Shown: in pieces, positions 8,981 to 16,566 of the stretch
Layout of the letters: each line of letters begins with the position of its first letter
Position numbering within the stretch: the stretch's first letter is position 1
Source of the DNA: Sphaerochaeta sp032144095
GTDB lineage: Bacteria; Spirochaetota; Spirochaetia; Sphaerochaetales; Sphaerochaetaceae
Assembly: GCF_032144095.1 (NCBI RefSeq)
Contig: NZ_JAVSNJ010000004.1
Coordinates: 94,574-158,573, forward strand
Direction: 5' to 3'
Length of the DNA: 64,000 nucleotides
The notes under the pieces: model-generated
Database searches by the model: none
The model's input: the letters and a program-made list of their open reading frames with translations, nothing else
Told to the model about the DNA's origin: nothing
Position numbers and translations under genes: made by a program

Positions 8981-9006
8981 AGCAGTTTCAAAACTGCTCC
9001 CCTTTT
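8981..9006 (+). terminator. Hairpin plus T-run upstream of COG3014 gene
   Basis: AGCAGTTT (8981-8988) pairs with AAACTGCT (8991-8998), and CCCC and a run of six T residues follow (ending 9008). It looks like an intrinsic terminator on the plus strand, yet no plus-strand gene lies before it. A possible promoter at 8848-8875 would give a transcript of about 125 nt ending here. Alternatively it insulates the COG3014 promoter from antisense transcription. Confidence 0.5.
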
Positions 9007-9013
9007 TTCTCTG

Positions 9014-9042
9014 TTGCAACTTGGTCCCAACAATGCTACATT
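9014..9042 (+). promoter_or_regulatory. Promoter of COG3014 lipoprotein gene
   Basis: TTGCAA (9014-9019) and TACATT (9037-9042) are 17 bases apart, just after the terminator-like hairpin. The predicted start is near 9049, leaving a leader of about 45 bases with AAAGGAA before the ATG at 9095. Confidence 0.5.
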
Positions 9043-9094
9043 TTTGTATATAGCCGAAAACCAACTATGTGTGGCATAAAGGAATCGTGGACAG

Positions 9095-10405
9095 ATGAGA
9101 AAAATTACCTTGTTGCTCTTGCTGGTCCTTCTCCTGCTGCTGGGTGGCTGTTCCTCGGTCATAGACATCTCAAATACCGAAAATCTCTATAGGCAGGGCA
9201 ATTTCAAGGCAGCATATGAGAGTTTGCTTGCCAAGCAGGCCTCCATCATACAAAAGCAAGGCTCGCTCATCATGGACCTTGATGCAGGGCTCCTCTCCCG
9301 CCTGTATGGCAACTACCAGCTTTCCAACGAACAACTCTCCTCCTCCGAACGGAAAATCCAGGAGGCCTACACCGAAAGCATCACCGCAAACATTGCATCC
9401 TTCATCATCAATGACAATACCAGGGAGTACCAGGGCGAAGCGTATGAGGATATCTACATCAATATATTCAAGGCCCTGAACTATCTGCATCTGGGTGAAG
9501 AGGAATCTGCCCTGGTTGAACTGAACCGTAGCCTCGAGAAACAGAGCCTCCTGAAACAGAAGTTTGAAATACAGATGCAGAAGGCCGCCAAGTATGCAGA
9601 CGACAAGGGAGTCAAGAACGTCACAGAGGGCACCTACTCAACCTCCTTCTCCTCCTCGGCCCTGGCCAACTACCTTACGATGGTGGTAGCCAAAGGCCTT
9701 GATGAGGAGGGCCTATCCACCTACTCCCTCAACCAGGTGCGCCGTTCGTTCCAGACACAGGAGAGCTTGTACCCATTTGCCATCCCCTCCTCCCTCGATG
9801 CCGAAGAGGTTCCTGCCCCGGAGGGCAAAACAAGGCTAAACCTATTGGCCTTCAATGGACTGGCCCCACAGAAGTATGAAGCCGTTGACGCCGTCTACGT
9901 CTCCAGGAACAACTATGCGAAGATTGCCTACCCTGTCATGGCAGCACGCAAATCCCCTGTCCAGAGGGTTGTTGTCTTTCTTGAGGATGGCAGCAGCTTC
10001 CCCCTGGAGCGGCTGGAGAGCCTGAGCTTGATAGCCATGGAGACCTTCAAGGCCTCTTCCTCCCTGGCAAGGATGAAAGCAGTCATACGCTCCACCCTCA
10101 AAGCCCTTGGGGTTGCGGTCTATGACAGCGTAACCAACCATGAAAAGACGGCAACAGCCGGGGAAGAGCTGTTGAGCTGGCTGTTCAAGCTTGCAAACTA
10201 TGCCTCAGAGAGTGCAGATGTACGCTCCTCCCACTTTTTGCCCTCCACGGCATGGGTAGGGTCAGCCAACCTCAGACCGGGGGAGTACACCCTGAAGGTT
10301 GCATTCCAGGACCAGGGAGGCAGGACCCTCTATACCCAGACCATACCCAAGTTCAAGGTAGAGGCCTCAGGCAGCAACCTCGCAGAGGCGGTCTGCCCTC
10401 TATAG
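9095..10405 (+). CDS. COG3014-type TPR lipoprotein
   Basis: A 436-residue lipoprotein with lipobox LGGC (Cys19). The first 150 residues are helical and TPR-like (NLYRQGNFKAAYESLL and IFKALNYLHLGEEESALVELNRSL), as in COG3014 proteins, whose mature part begins with tetratricopeptide repeats and ends in a beta-rich domain. It is transcribed divergently from the LpoB/LPP20 operon. From memory, COG3014, LpoB-like and LPP20-like genes often occur together in other bacteria, so all six products may work as one envelope unit. Molecular function is unknown. AAAGGAA precedes the ATG at suitable spacing. Confidence 0.75.
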   Translation: MRKITLLLLLVLLLLLGGCSSVIDISNTENLYRQGNFKAAYESLLAKQASIIQKQGSLIMDLDAGLLSRLYGNYQLSNEQLSSSERKIQEAYTESITANIASFIINDNTREYQGEAYEDIYINIFKALNYLHLGEEESALVELNRSLEKQSLLKQKFEIQMQKAAKYADDKGVKNVTEGTYSTSFSSSALANYLTMVVAKGLDEEGLSTYSLNQVRRSFQTQESLYPFAIPSSLDAEEVPAPEGKTRLNLLAFNGLAPQKYEAVDAVYVSRNNYAKIAYPVMAARKSPVQRVVVFLEDGSSFPLERLESLSLIAMETFKASSSLARMKAVIRSTLKALGVAVYDSVTNHEKTATAGEELLSWLFKLANYASESADVRSSHFLPSTAWVGSANLRPGEYTLKVAFQDQGGRTLYTQTIPKFKVEASGSNLAEAVCPL

Positions 10406-10455
10406 ACAAGGAAGCCCACACACCATAGGCATGGGGGCCATCACGGGAGGAGTCC

Positions 10456-10614
10456 TCAATACTCCTCTTTGTCTGAGATCATATCCTCTTCCTCATCGTG
10501 GAGTTTCCGTTTTTTGGGTTCTGGTTTTGGTGGTGCAATCCTATCGTCCTTATCCCAATCGGGGACCATTTCACGGTCGATAGGTTTCCTGATAGTTTCA
10601 CGTTTCTTGTTCAT
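10456..10614 (-). CDS. Small highly charged protein, unknown
   Basis: A 52-residue protein from the ATG at 10614, which has GAGGAG about 7 bases upstream; the longer frame upstream has no such site. It is almost entirely charged: a basic N-terminal part (MNKKRETIRKPIDRE), a Pro/Lys stretch and an acidic tail (HDEEEDMISDKEEY). No membrane segment, no cysteine and no recognisable family. The good ribosome binding site and isolated position support a real small gene, but it could be spurious. Confidence 0.5.
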   Translation of the reverse strand: MNKKRETIRKPIDREMVPDWDKDDRIAPPKPEPKKRKLHDEEEDMISDKEEY

Positions 10615-10659
10615 AGTTCGCTCCTCTAGCCATTTCTGGCAAATGTGGATCACAAAACA

Positions 10660-10688
10660 AAAAAATAGTTCTCTGCATGCAAGCAGAG
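10660..10688 (-). terminator. Intrinsic terminator downstream of helicase gene
   Basis: On the minus strand CTCTGC (10683-10688) pairs with GCAGAG (10671-10676) across a TTGCAT loop, then AACTA and seven T residues follow. It lies about 130 bases beyond the helicase stop codon and just before the small charged-protein gene. Confidence 0.5.
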
Positions 10689-10821
10689 CCAGTGGATAGT
10701 GAGAAATCAAGTCTTTCCTGTGTGATGTTTGTCATATCCTAGCTATACAATCGTACAGAGTTTGCGATTCGTCAAGGGTTGGGTCGGATAATTCTCACTT
10801 CTGCAAAAGAGAGGACAAGCC

Positions 10822-13782
10822 TTATACAACAGAAGAAGAGCCCGACCCTTCAGCCTCGCCCTTCTCGATGATGTAGGAGTAGAGGTCCTGGGGGACGCTC
10901 TGGGGCAAACGGAAGATCATCTCCACGATGGGCAGGAGCTTTCCCTTGTCGTTGAGTATGGTCTTCTGCTCGTTGGCCAAAAATTTCAGCTGTCCCAAAT
11001 AGTAGAAGGCCAACCCTTCATCATTGCTTTTCTGGACAAACAGCAGATTCTCCATCGGGCCTTTCTCACCCCTGATGTAGGGAGGCTCGGTTCCCTGCAG
11101 TTTGATGTTGTTGCGTGTTGTCCACCGCAGCAGGTCCCGACTGAGAAAGCCATCAGGATAGTTGGTACTCGCATTGATGGTCTCCTTCTTCTTGTGGTAG
11201 GTCACGAAGATGGGGCAAGTTTGGCTCTCCTTGTGCACCCGATAGCCGTAGATCGTCGAGGAGTCATCCCGCGTCCAGTTCAAGAGGCGACACACCTCCT
11301 GACGGGTATACTTTTGGTACAGGACCAGGTCGTGCTCACCCCTCCCTTCCAGGTAGTGTTGTCGGTACTCATACTCGCCCAATGCGAGCATCTGCACAAG
11401 TTCCTCCCTGTAGGCCCTGTTTTGCAGGAGGGTGGAAAACTCCTGGGTAGGGACAATGGCACTGCCTCTCCTTTCGCAATAGAGAAGGTTTCCAAAGGCA
11501 TTACACCTTGCCTGGCTAAAGAACCCACACCGAAGCATCTCAATCGAGGAGAGAAGGGAGGCTTCATCTGCAACGAACCCATATCGGTCCTTTACTTGTA
11601 ACTGGAGATGCTCCAGGGTTATCCCTTGGTGTTGGTCGATCAAGAGGCCGACCAGCAGCCCCTCATAGGGACGAATTCCCTTGGGAAGTATCTGCGAAAA
11701 GAACAGAAGGCTCTTCAGATGTAGGGGGGTGAGAGATCCTATCTCCACCTCCCCAATAGAGGCCTTGAACTGGAAATAACTCTTGGCATAGTCGATGAAA
11801 AGCAGGGGGGAGATCGCATTGAGTCGGACAAAGTCCATCATCGTCGGGACCTTGTCCAACTTTTTCTTGACCTTCATATACTCTTCAGAGAGAAATCTCT
11901 TTTTTTGGAAGGAAGCTGCGTTGATGGAAGCGTATATCCGCTCCTTTGCAATCTTGTCGAAACTCACCGTCGACGGGCCAGGAATGCTGAGGCTTTCCCC
12001 GCTTACAAATTTGCGAAGCGTGTCCTTCTTGTAGCTTGTATCGCCATATAGTGCTATAGGAATCATATAGTTATTATCATAATTTGCTACGAAATCGATA
12101 ACAGTCAGATACTCCTTTCCTGGATGCTTCCGCAACCCTCGTCCCATCTGCTGCACAAAGATGATGGCTGACTGGGTTGGACGGATCATCACCACCTGGT
12201 TGAGGGAAGGGATGTCGATACCTTCATTGAAAATATCGACAGCAACAAGGTATTCGAGCATACCCTCCCCGTCTTCCATCTCCAGGCGCCTAAAGGCCTC
12301 GTTGCGGACCTCCACCTCATCGGACCCGCTGAGGGCCAGAGCCTTGATGCCCAAGGAGCAAAGCCCCTCAGAGAGTCGTTTCGCCTCCTCATTTTGGCTG
12401 CAGAAGATGAGACCACGACGGCGGTAGGTGCCGATGCTGTAGCGGTCGAGCATCTGCTTGACCTTCACCGCCTGGTTTTCCAAAAAGGAGAAGCTTGAAA
12501 GGTCTTCGAAAGGGACCCCGTCCACATCCAGGGATGAGATGCCATAGTAATGGAAGGGACAGAGCAGATTGGCTTCCAAGGCCTGGTGCAACCTGATCTC
12601 ATAGGCAATGGTATGGTCAAACAGCCTGTAAATGTCAAAGCCGTCTGTCCTTTCGGGGGTTGCTGTCATACCCAACAGGAAAGAGGGCTTGAAATATTCC
12701 AGAATTTTGAGGTAGGAGTCGGCTCCACTTCGATGTACCTCATCAACTACGATATAGTCAAAGTGGTCAGGGGCGAATGAGTGCAAAACCTCTTCCTGGG
12801 AGAGGGTCTGGACCATGGAGAACAGATACTGCACATCGAGCTCTGCATACCCACCCCCCAACTGGCCGCAAGAGATGTCAGATCCCAGGATCTCCTTGAA
12901 CGCTTCCATGGAGGCCTGGGCTATCTGCTGCCTGTGTACCACAAACAGGAACCTTTGTGGCTTTTGGCTAGCAACATCAAAGGCACTGAGGAAGGTCTTC
13001 CCCGTACCGGTAGCCGAGATGAGCAGGGCCTTGTTCTTCCCCGCTCTACGAAGGGCCTCGAGAGAGGCCAGGGCTTCCTGTTGCATGGAGTTGGGAACTA
13101 TTTCAGTAAAACCAAGGACGGGCCATTGTGCAGGCTCCTCTGCATAGACAGGGACAAAGCCCTCCTGGACAGATCTCTTGTGGCTATCGTAGAGCATGCG
13201 GTAATGGCCTAGCCATGCTGGGCTGACCTCAATTGCCCTATCCCAGGCACTGGCAAACTCCTCCTGGGTTTTCTTCAGCAGTTCTCCCTCCTGGAGCGAC
13301 ACCAGGCGGACATTCCACTCCCTGTTGGTTGAGAGGGCCCCATGGGTGATGTTTGAACTGCCTACAATAAGGGAGGAGATGCCCTGGTCTGCATGATGGA
13401 ACAGATAGCCCTTGGCGTGGAAGGATGCCTGGCTGTACACCTTCAGCTCGAAGGAAGGAAACTGGTTCATCAGGTGCTCAAGCGCCCTTGGTTCTGTGAA
13501 GGTCAGGTAGTCTGAGGTGAGTATCCTTCCCTCTACCCCACGGCTCTGGGCCTCAAGGAGGGCCTGCTGCAGCATTGCCAGCCCCCCTGTGGTGATAAAG
13601 GCAACGGAGAAATCAAAGGAGGTGCACCACTGCAGTTCCTTGAGCAGCGTGGAGAGCACCTTGCTCCTTGGAGGGTCATTGAGCACAAGATTGGGGCGTA
13701 GGTCCCCGGAAGATTCGATGGACTCATCGAGGAATCCTGTCCCCACACTCTTCTCCAGGGACATCCGCATAGAATCACTCAT
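10822..13782 (-). CDS. PLD-nuclease/superfamily 2 helicase/DUF3427 protein
   Basis: A 986-residue protein with three parts. Residues about 30-160 are a phospholipase D-like domain with the HxK...GSxN signature (His122, Lys124, GSSN 141-144). About 230-570 is an SF2 helicase with Walker A SATGTGKT (256-263), DEVH (347-350), GMTATPERTDG and QQMGRGLR (544-551). The rest matches the DUF3427 type of C-terminal region. This architecture is widespread and patchily distributed; a DNA or RNA restriction/repair role is inferred, not shown. Its ATG lies 2 bases after the NUDIX stop codon, so both are coupled. Confidence 0.85.
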   Translation of the reverse strand: MSDSMRMSLEKSVGTGFLDESIESSGDLRPNLVLNDPPRSKVLSTLLKELQWCTSFDFSVAFITTGGLAMLQQALLEAQSRGVEGRILTSDYLTFTEPRALEHLMNQFPSFELKVYSQASFHAKGYLFHHADQGISSLIVGSSNITHGALSTNREWNVRLVSLQEGELLKKTQEEFASAWDRAIEVSPAWLGHYRMLYDSHKRSVQEGFVPVYAEEPAQWPVLGFTEIVPNSMQQEALASLEALRRAGKNKALLISATGTGKTFLSAFDVASQKPQRFLFVVHRQQIAQASMEAFKEILGSDISCGQLGGGYAELDVQYLFSMVQTLSQEEVLHSFAPDHFDYIVVDEVHRSGADSYLKILEYFKPSFLLGMTATPERTDGFDIYRLFDHTIAYEIRLHQALEANLLCPFHYYGISSLDVDGVPFEDLSSFSFLENQAVKVKQMLDRYSIGTYRRRGLIFCSQNEEAKRLSEGLCSLGIKALALSGSDEVEVRNEAFRRLEMEDGEGMLEYLVAVDIFNEGIDIPSLNQVVMIRPTQSAIIFVQQMGRGLRKHPGKEYLTVIDFVANYDNNYMIPIALYGDTSYKKDTLRKFVSGESLSIPGPSTVSFDKIAKERIYASINAASFQKKRFLSEEYMKVKKKLDKVPTMMDFVRLNAISPLLFIDYAKSYFQFKASIGEVEIGSLTPLHLKSLLFFSQILPKGIRPYEGLLVGLLIDQHQGITLEHLQLQVKDRYGFVADEASLLSSIEMLRCGFFSQARCNAFGNLLYCERRGSAIVPTQEFSTLLQNRAYREELVQMLALGEYEYRQHYLEGRGEHDLVLYQKYTRQEVCRLLNWTRDDSSTIYGYRVHKESQTCPIFVTYHKKKETINASTNYPDGFLSRDLLRWTTRNNIKLQGTEPPYIRGEKGPMENLLFVQKSNDEGLAFYYLGQLKFLANEQKTILNDKGKLLPIVEMIFRLPQSVPQDLYSYIIEKGEAEGSGSSSVV

Positions 13783-13784
13783 AC

Positions 13785-14177
13785 CTACCCCAACAAGAAG
13801 GAGACGGCCTTGACGATGGGAAGGTCTGCTTCAGCCCAGGGCACTGAATAGAGCTCATCCTTTCCCAGCCACCTGCAACAGAGATGCTCGCTGAGGGTAG
13901 GCTCCCCTCGGATGATCTCACAAAGATAGCCATGCATGGTCAAAGAGAAGTTCGTATACTGGTGTTCGACGGTAAGGAGAAGCTCATTGGCAACGATCTC
14001 AATGCCAAGTTCCTCGAAGATCTCCCTGACAATGGCCTCTTCGCCACTCTCACCTTTTTCCAGCTTGCCACCGGGGAACTCCCATTTGAGGGCGAGTTCT
14101 CCCTTGTCTGCCCGTTGTGCCGCAAAAACCTTGTGACCCTGCACTAGAATGGCAGCAGCAACCTCAATATGCTTCAT
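13785..14177 (-). CDS. MutT-like NUDIX hydrolase
   Basis: A 130-residue protein with a perfect NUDIX box at residues 37-59 (GKLEKGE, then REIFEELGI). It begins IEVAAAILVQGHKVFAAQRA as in (d)NTP pyrophosphohydrolases of the MutT group, which remove oxidised nucleotides such as 8-oxo-dGTP or hydrolyse non-canonical ones. Two adjacent ATGs (14180 and 14177) follow GGAGG at spacing 5 and 8; I take the second. The gene runs straight into the PLD-helicase gene, an arrangement that suggests shared function. Confidence 0.85.
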   Translation of the reverse strand: MKHIEVAAAILVQGHKVFAAQRADKGELALKWEFPGGKLEKGESGEEAIVREIFEELGIEIVANELLLTVEHQYTNFSLTMHGYLCEIIRGEPTLSEHLCCRWLGKDELYSVPWAEADLPIVKAVSFLLG

Positions 14178-14385
14178 CATCACCACCTCCAGAAGATCAT
14201 CGTAGCAGCACTCACCCTCTTGGTCCAGGAGAATTATCCATATTCTCCTCACCATAGCCGGAAAATTGTCTGCCAAATGCAGGGAAAACCCTACTCTCTG
14301 CAAGGTTTTCCCACGCTTCACCATATTTCTTTATCAATTTCATTAAAAATTCAGCAAGGTTCTACAAATCATCACTAAGGCTCGA

Positions 14386-14414
14386 TTGACATTCCGTTCT
14401 TCTCGTGGTAGGAT
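14386..14414 (+). promoter_or_regulatory. Strong sigma-70 promoter of RRM gene
   Basis: TTGACA (14386-14391) and TAGGAT (14409-14414) lie exactly 17 bases apart. The predicted start near 14421 gives a 5' leader of about 154 nt before the RRM gene, unusually long for this window. The rest of the 14178-14574 gap holds no gene that I can see. Confidence 0.75.
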
Positions 14415-14545
14415 GCAGTTGCTTTAGTTTTTTGAGTTGCAGCTAGTCCGTTATCCTATCTTAAGTATGTATGCATTCTTTACTGAATCCTCCAGCAGAC
14501 AGGCTAAAAGTTCGAGACTGCGCCAAATAGAGCAATATTTTGAAT

Positions 14546-14560
14546 ACAGGCCAAGCCTGT
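14546..14560 (+). promoter_or_regulatory. Hairpin abutting the RRM ribosome binding site
   Basis: ACAGGC (14546-14551) pairs perfectly with GCCTGT (14555-14560) across a CAA loop. The Shine-Dalgarno AAAGGA begins at the next base. A stem this close to the site could modulate ribosome access. Confidence 0.5.
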
Positions 14561-14574
14561 AAAGGATGCTTTTA

Positions 14575-14853
14575 ATGGCAAAGAAAATCTACGTTGGTAA
14601 CATGAGTTACAACACCTCCGAAGAAGAACTTCGGGACCTGTTCGCACAGTACGGTAACGTTCTGAGTGCAAATATCATCATTGACCGCGAAACCCGTCGC
14701 CCCAAGGGCTTTGGTTTCGTAGAGATGGAAGAGGATTCTGCTGCAGAAGCCGCTATCTCCCAGCTCGACGGTAAGGAAATCGATGGCCGTAACCTCCGCG
14801 TTAACGAAGCCATTGCAAAACCCCGCCCGTCTTACAACAACAACCGCTACTAG
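14575..14853 (+). CDS. Small RRM RNA-binding protein
   Basis: A 92-residue protein that is a single RNA recognition motif. RNP2 is KIYVGN (residues 4-9) and RNP1 KGFGFVEM (44-51). A short basic tail, KPRPSYNNNRY, follows the domain. Bacterial RRM proteins of this size are abundant RNA chaperones, often linked to cold or stress adaptation. The start at 14575 is favoured over the ATG at 14566 because AAAGGA lies 8 bases upstream. A consensus promoter, a 150-nt leader and an intrinsic terminator make it a monocistronic, strongly expressed gene. Confidence 0.92.
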   Translation: MAKKIYVGNMSYNTSEEELRDLFAQYGNVLSANIIIDRETRRPKGFGFVEMEEDSAAEAAISQLDGKEIDGRNLRVNEAIAKPRPSYNNNRY

Positions 14854-14874
14854 TCCTCGGACGAACGGCAATGG

Positions 14875-14901
14875 AAGGGAACCTAGGGGTTCCCTTTTTT
14901 T
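14875..14901 (+). terminator. Intrinsic terminator of RRM gene
   Basis: AAGGGAACC (14875-14883) pairs with GGTTCCCTT (14888-14896) across TAGG, followed by a run of T residues to 14901. It is a textbook Rho-independent terminator on the plus strand. Confidence 0.9.
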
Positions 14902-14916
14902 GTGCCCATCCAAGCC

Positions 14917-15546
14917 CTACCAGAAGCAGGATTCAAGATAGATACAGAGCCAATGATAGATCGGAAGATGGAGTTCCTGGACCTTGAAGGTCTCCCTCTG
15001 GGGGACCCTGATGCAGACATCACACAGGCTCTTGAGCGCTCCTCCCCCCTCACCGGTCATACCCAAAACCTTCAGGCCCTTGGCCTTGGCCACTACTGCA
15101 GCATAGAGGACGTTCTTTGCATTCCCCGATGTGGAGATGCCCCAAAACAGATCACCTGCCTGGCCATACCCACCCACCTGCTGGGCATAGGACATTGCGG
15201 GCTCTACATCATTGCCAAATGCTGTGGAAAGGGCTGTATGGGCCGATAGGCAGATGGCGGGGATGCTACCCTCCAGGAGGGATGCGATCATTGCTCCCCT
15301 CTCTGGGTCGGTCTCCACAAGGGCCTTTTCAAGTTCTTTGGCGATGGGCCGCTTTTTTACGAAGCTTTTCATCAGCTCCCCCACAATATGGTCTGCATCG
15401 GAAGCACTTCCTCCATTGCCACAGACAAGGATCTTGCCTCCGGAGGTGATGCTCCTCTCAAGCAGATGGGCAGCTTCAGAAAGCGTATCCTCCATGCTGG
15501 CAAGCTCTGGATATCTCATAAGCAACTCATGTAGTCCGTACTTCAT
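14917..15546 (-). CDS. SIS-domain sugar-phosphate isomerase, GmhA-like
   Basis: A 209-residue SIS protein starting at the ATG at 15546. ILVCGNGGSASDADHIVGEL is the sugar-phosphate loop of the GmhA (sedoheptulose-7-phosphate isomerase) group; GDLFWGISTSGNAKNVLYA is the second SIS motif. ATG overlaps the ROK kinase stop codon by one base (TAATG), and AAAGGAGG lies upstream inside the kinase gene. GmhA would start heptose synthesis, but its pairing with a ROK kinase rather than HldE suggests it may act on another phosphosugar. Confidence 0.75.
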   Translation of the reverse strand: MKYGLHELLMRYPELASMEDTLSEAAHLLERSITSGGKILVCGNGGSASDADHIVGELMKSFVKKRPIAKELEKALVETDPERGAMIASLLEGSIPAICLSAHTALSTAFGNDVEPAMSYAQQVGGYGQAGDLFWGISTSGNAKNVLYAAVVAKAKGLKVLGMTGEGGGALKSLCDVCIRVPQRETFKVQELHLPIYHWLCIYLESCFW

Positions 15547-16469
15547 TATCGGCCTCCTTTCTGGGCATACCTGTCCATCGCAATCCCCAGGGCTGCCATG
15601 TCCCCAAGAAACTCCCCAAGGGCAGAGGGATAGACCTTGCAAGCCTGGGCACTCTGTGCCAGAGCCTCTTTCTCTATTTCCTCTTCCATGATGGACCTGA
15701 ACAGGCCCTCACATCGACAGAAGATACTTCCTATGACAATTCGTTCAGGATTGAGCAGGTCGATGAGAAGGGCAAGCCCTTGCCCAAGGGTCTTGGCACT
15801 GAGGGTCATCACGGAAAGGGCTGTCTCGTCACCTTCTTCTGCCAAAAGGCATATCTCCTTGGCAGAAATGCTCTGGCGTGTCTTCTCCCTGTACAGGGAG
15901 CTGATGCCTGCACCGCTACAGAAGCTCTCCCAGGATCCCCGCTTTCCGTAACACATGGGTCCATCATCCTTCATTCGCCAGTGCCCTACCTCCCCAGCAA
16001 GCATCCCCTTGCCACGGTAGAGCCGCCCATCAAGGATAAGACCGGCACCCAATCCTGTCCCGAAGGTCAGGAAGATCATGGAGGAGCACCCCTTTCCACT
16101 GCCCCAAAGCCATTCGGCCAGGGCACAGGCATTTGCATCATTCTCCAGATAGGCAGGGATGCCTGTCCTATCCTGAAACAACTGGACTACAGGGATATCA
16201 TCCCAGAAAGGAAGGTTGGGAGGACTTTGGATGAGGCCCCTCTTGCTGTCCAAAGGACCTCCGCAGCTTATCCCAATGGCTTGTACCCTCAGCCTGTCGA
16301 ACCCTTTGAGGAGCTCATCAATGGCAAGATAGCAATCAGAGAGTACCTGCTGCGGCCCCTTTTGTGTGGGAAACTGTATTTTGTTGAGGATTGCACCCTC
16401 TTCATTCCCTATGCTTACGGAGGTCTTTGTTCCCCCGATATCAACACCAATGAACAGAACGTCTTCCAT
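15546..16469 (-). CDS. ROK-family sugar kinase with degenerate zinc site
   Basis: A 307-residue ROK kinase: LFIGVDIGGTKTSVSIG is the phosphate-binding motif, ENDANACALAEWLWGSGKG holds the catalytic aspartate and FLTFGTGLGAGLI the second ATP motif. The usual zinc motif CxCGxxGCxE reads CYGKRGSWE, so only one of three cysteines remains, though the GH histidine is kept. Substrate is unknown; glucose, N-acetylmannosamine or other amino sugars are typical. It is coupled to the downstream SIS isomerase by a one-base stop/start overlap. Confidence 0.8.
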   Translation of the reverse strand: MEDVLFIGVDIGGTKTSVSIGNEEGAILNKIQFPTQKGPQQVLSDCYLAIDELLKGFDRLRVQAIGISCGGPLDSKRGLIQSPPNLPFWDDIPVVQLFQDRTGIPAYLENDANACALAEWLWGSGKGCSSMIFLTFGTGLGAGLILDGRLYRGKGMLAGEVGHWRMKDDGPMCYGKRGSWESFCSGAGISSLYREKTRQSISAKEICLLAEEGDETALSVMTLSAKTLGQGLALLIDLLNPERIVIGSIFCRCEGLFRSIMEEEIEKEALAQSAQACKVYPSALGEFLGDMAALGIAMDRYAQKGGR

Positions 16470-16566
16470 GGCTACCCCTTTTCAAAACGCACAATACTGG
16501 GACAATATCCTACCAGCAGGACGTTTGGCTACGTTTCCTGCTCTATTCCAGGCAAAGGTAGACATC

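Noticed and set aside
5223..9095. Long plus-strand open frames opposite the lipoprotein genes (for example 5692-6681)
   Set aside because: They are antisense to genes with clear signal peptides, lipoboxes and ribosome binding sites, and their products resemble no family.
10447..10467. GAGGAGT/ACTCCTC hairpin as terminator of the COG3014 gene
   Set aside because: It overlaps the end of the small charged-protein gene, and only three T residues follow.
13785..14324. Longer NUDIX reading frame starting at 14324
   Set aside because: The extra 49 residues have no family match, and a strong GGAGG site supports the start at 14177-14180.
14500..14530. GTTCGAGAC resembling a tRNA T-loop
   Set aside because: No acceptor, anticodon or D-arm pairing around it; the stretch lies in the RRM leader.
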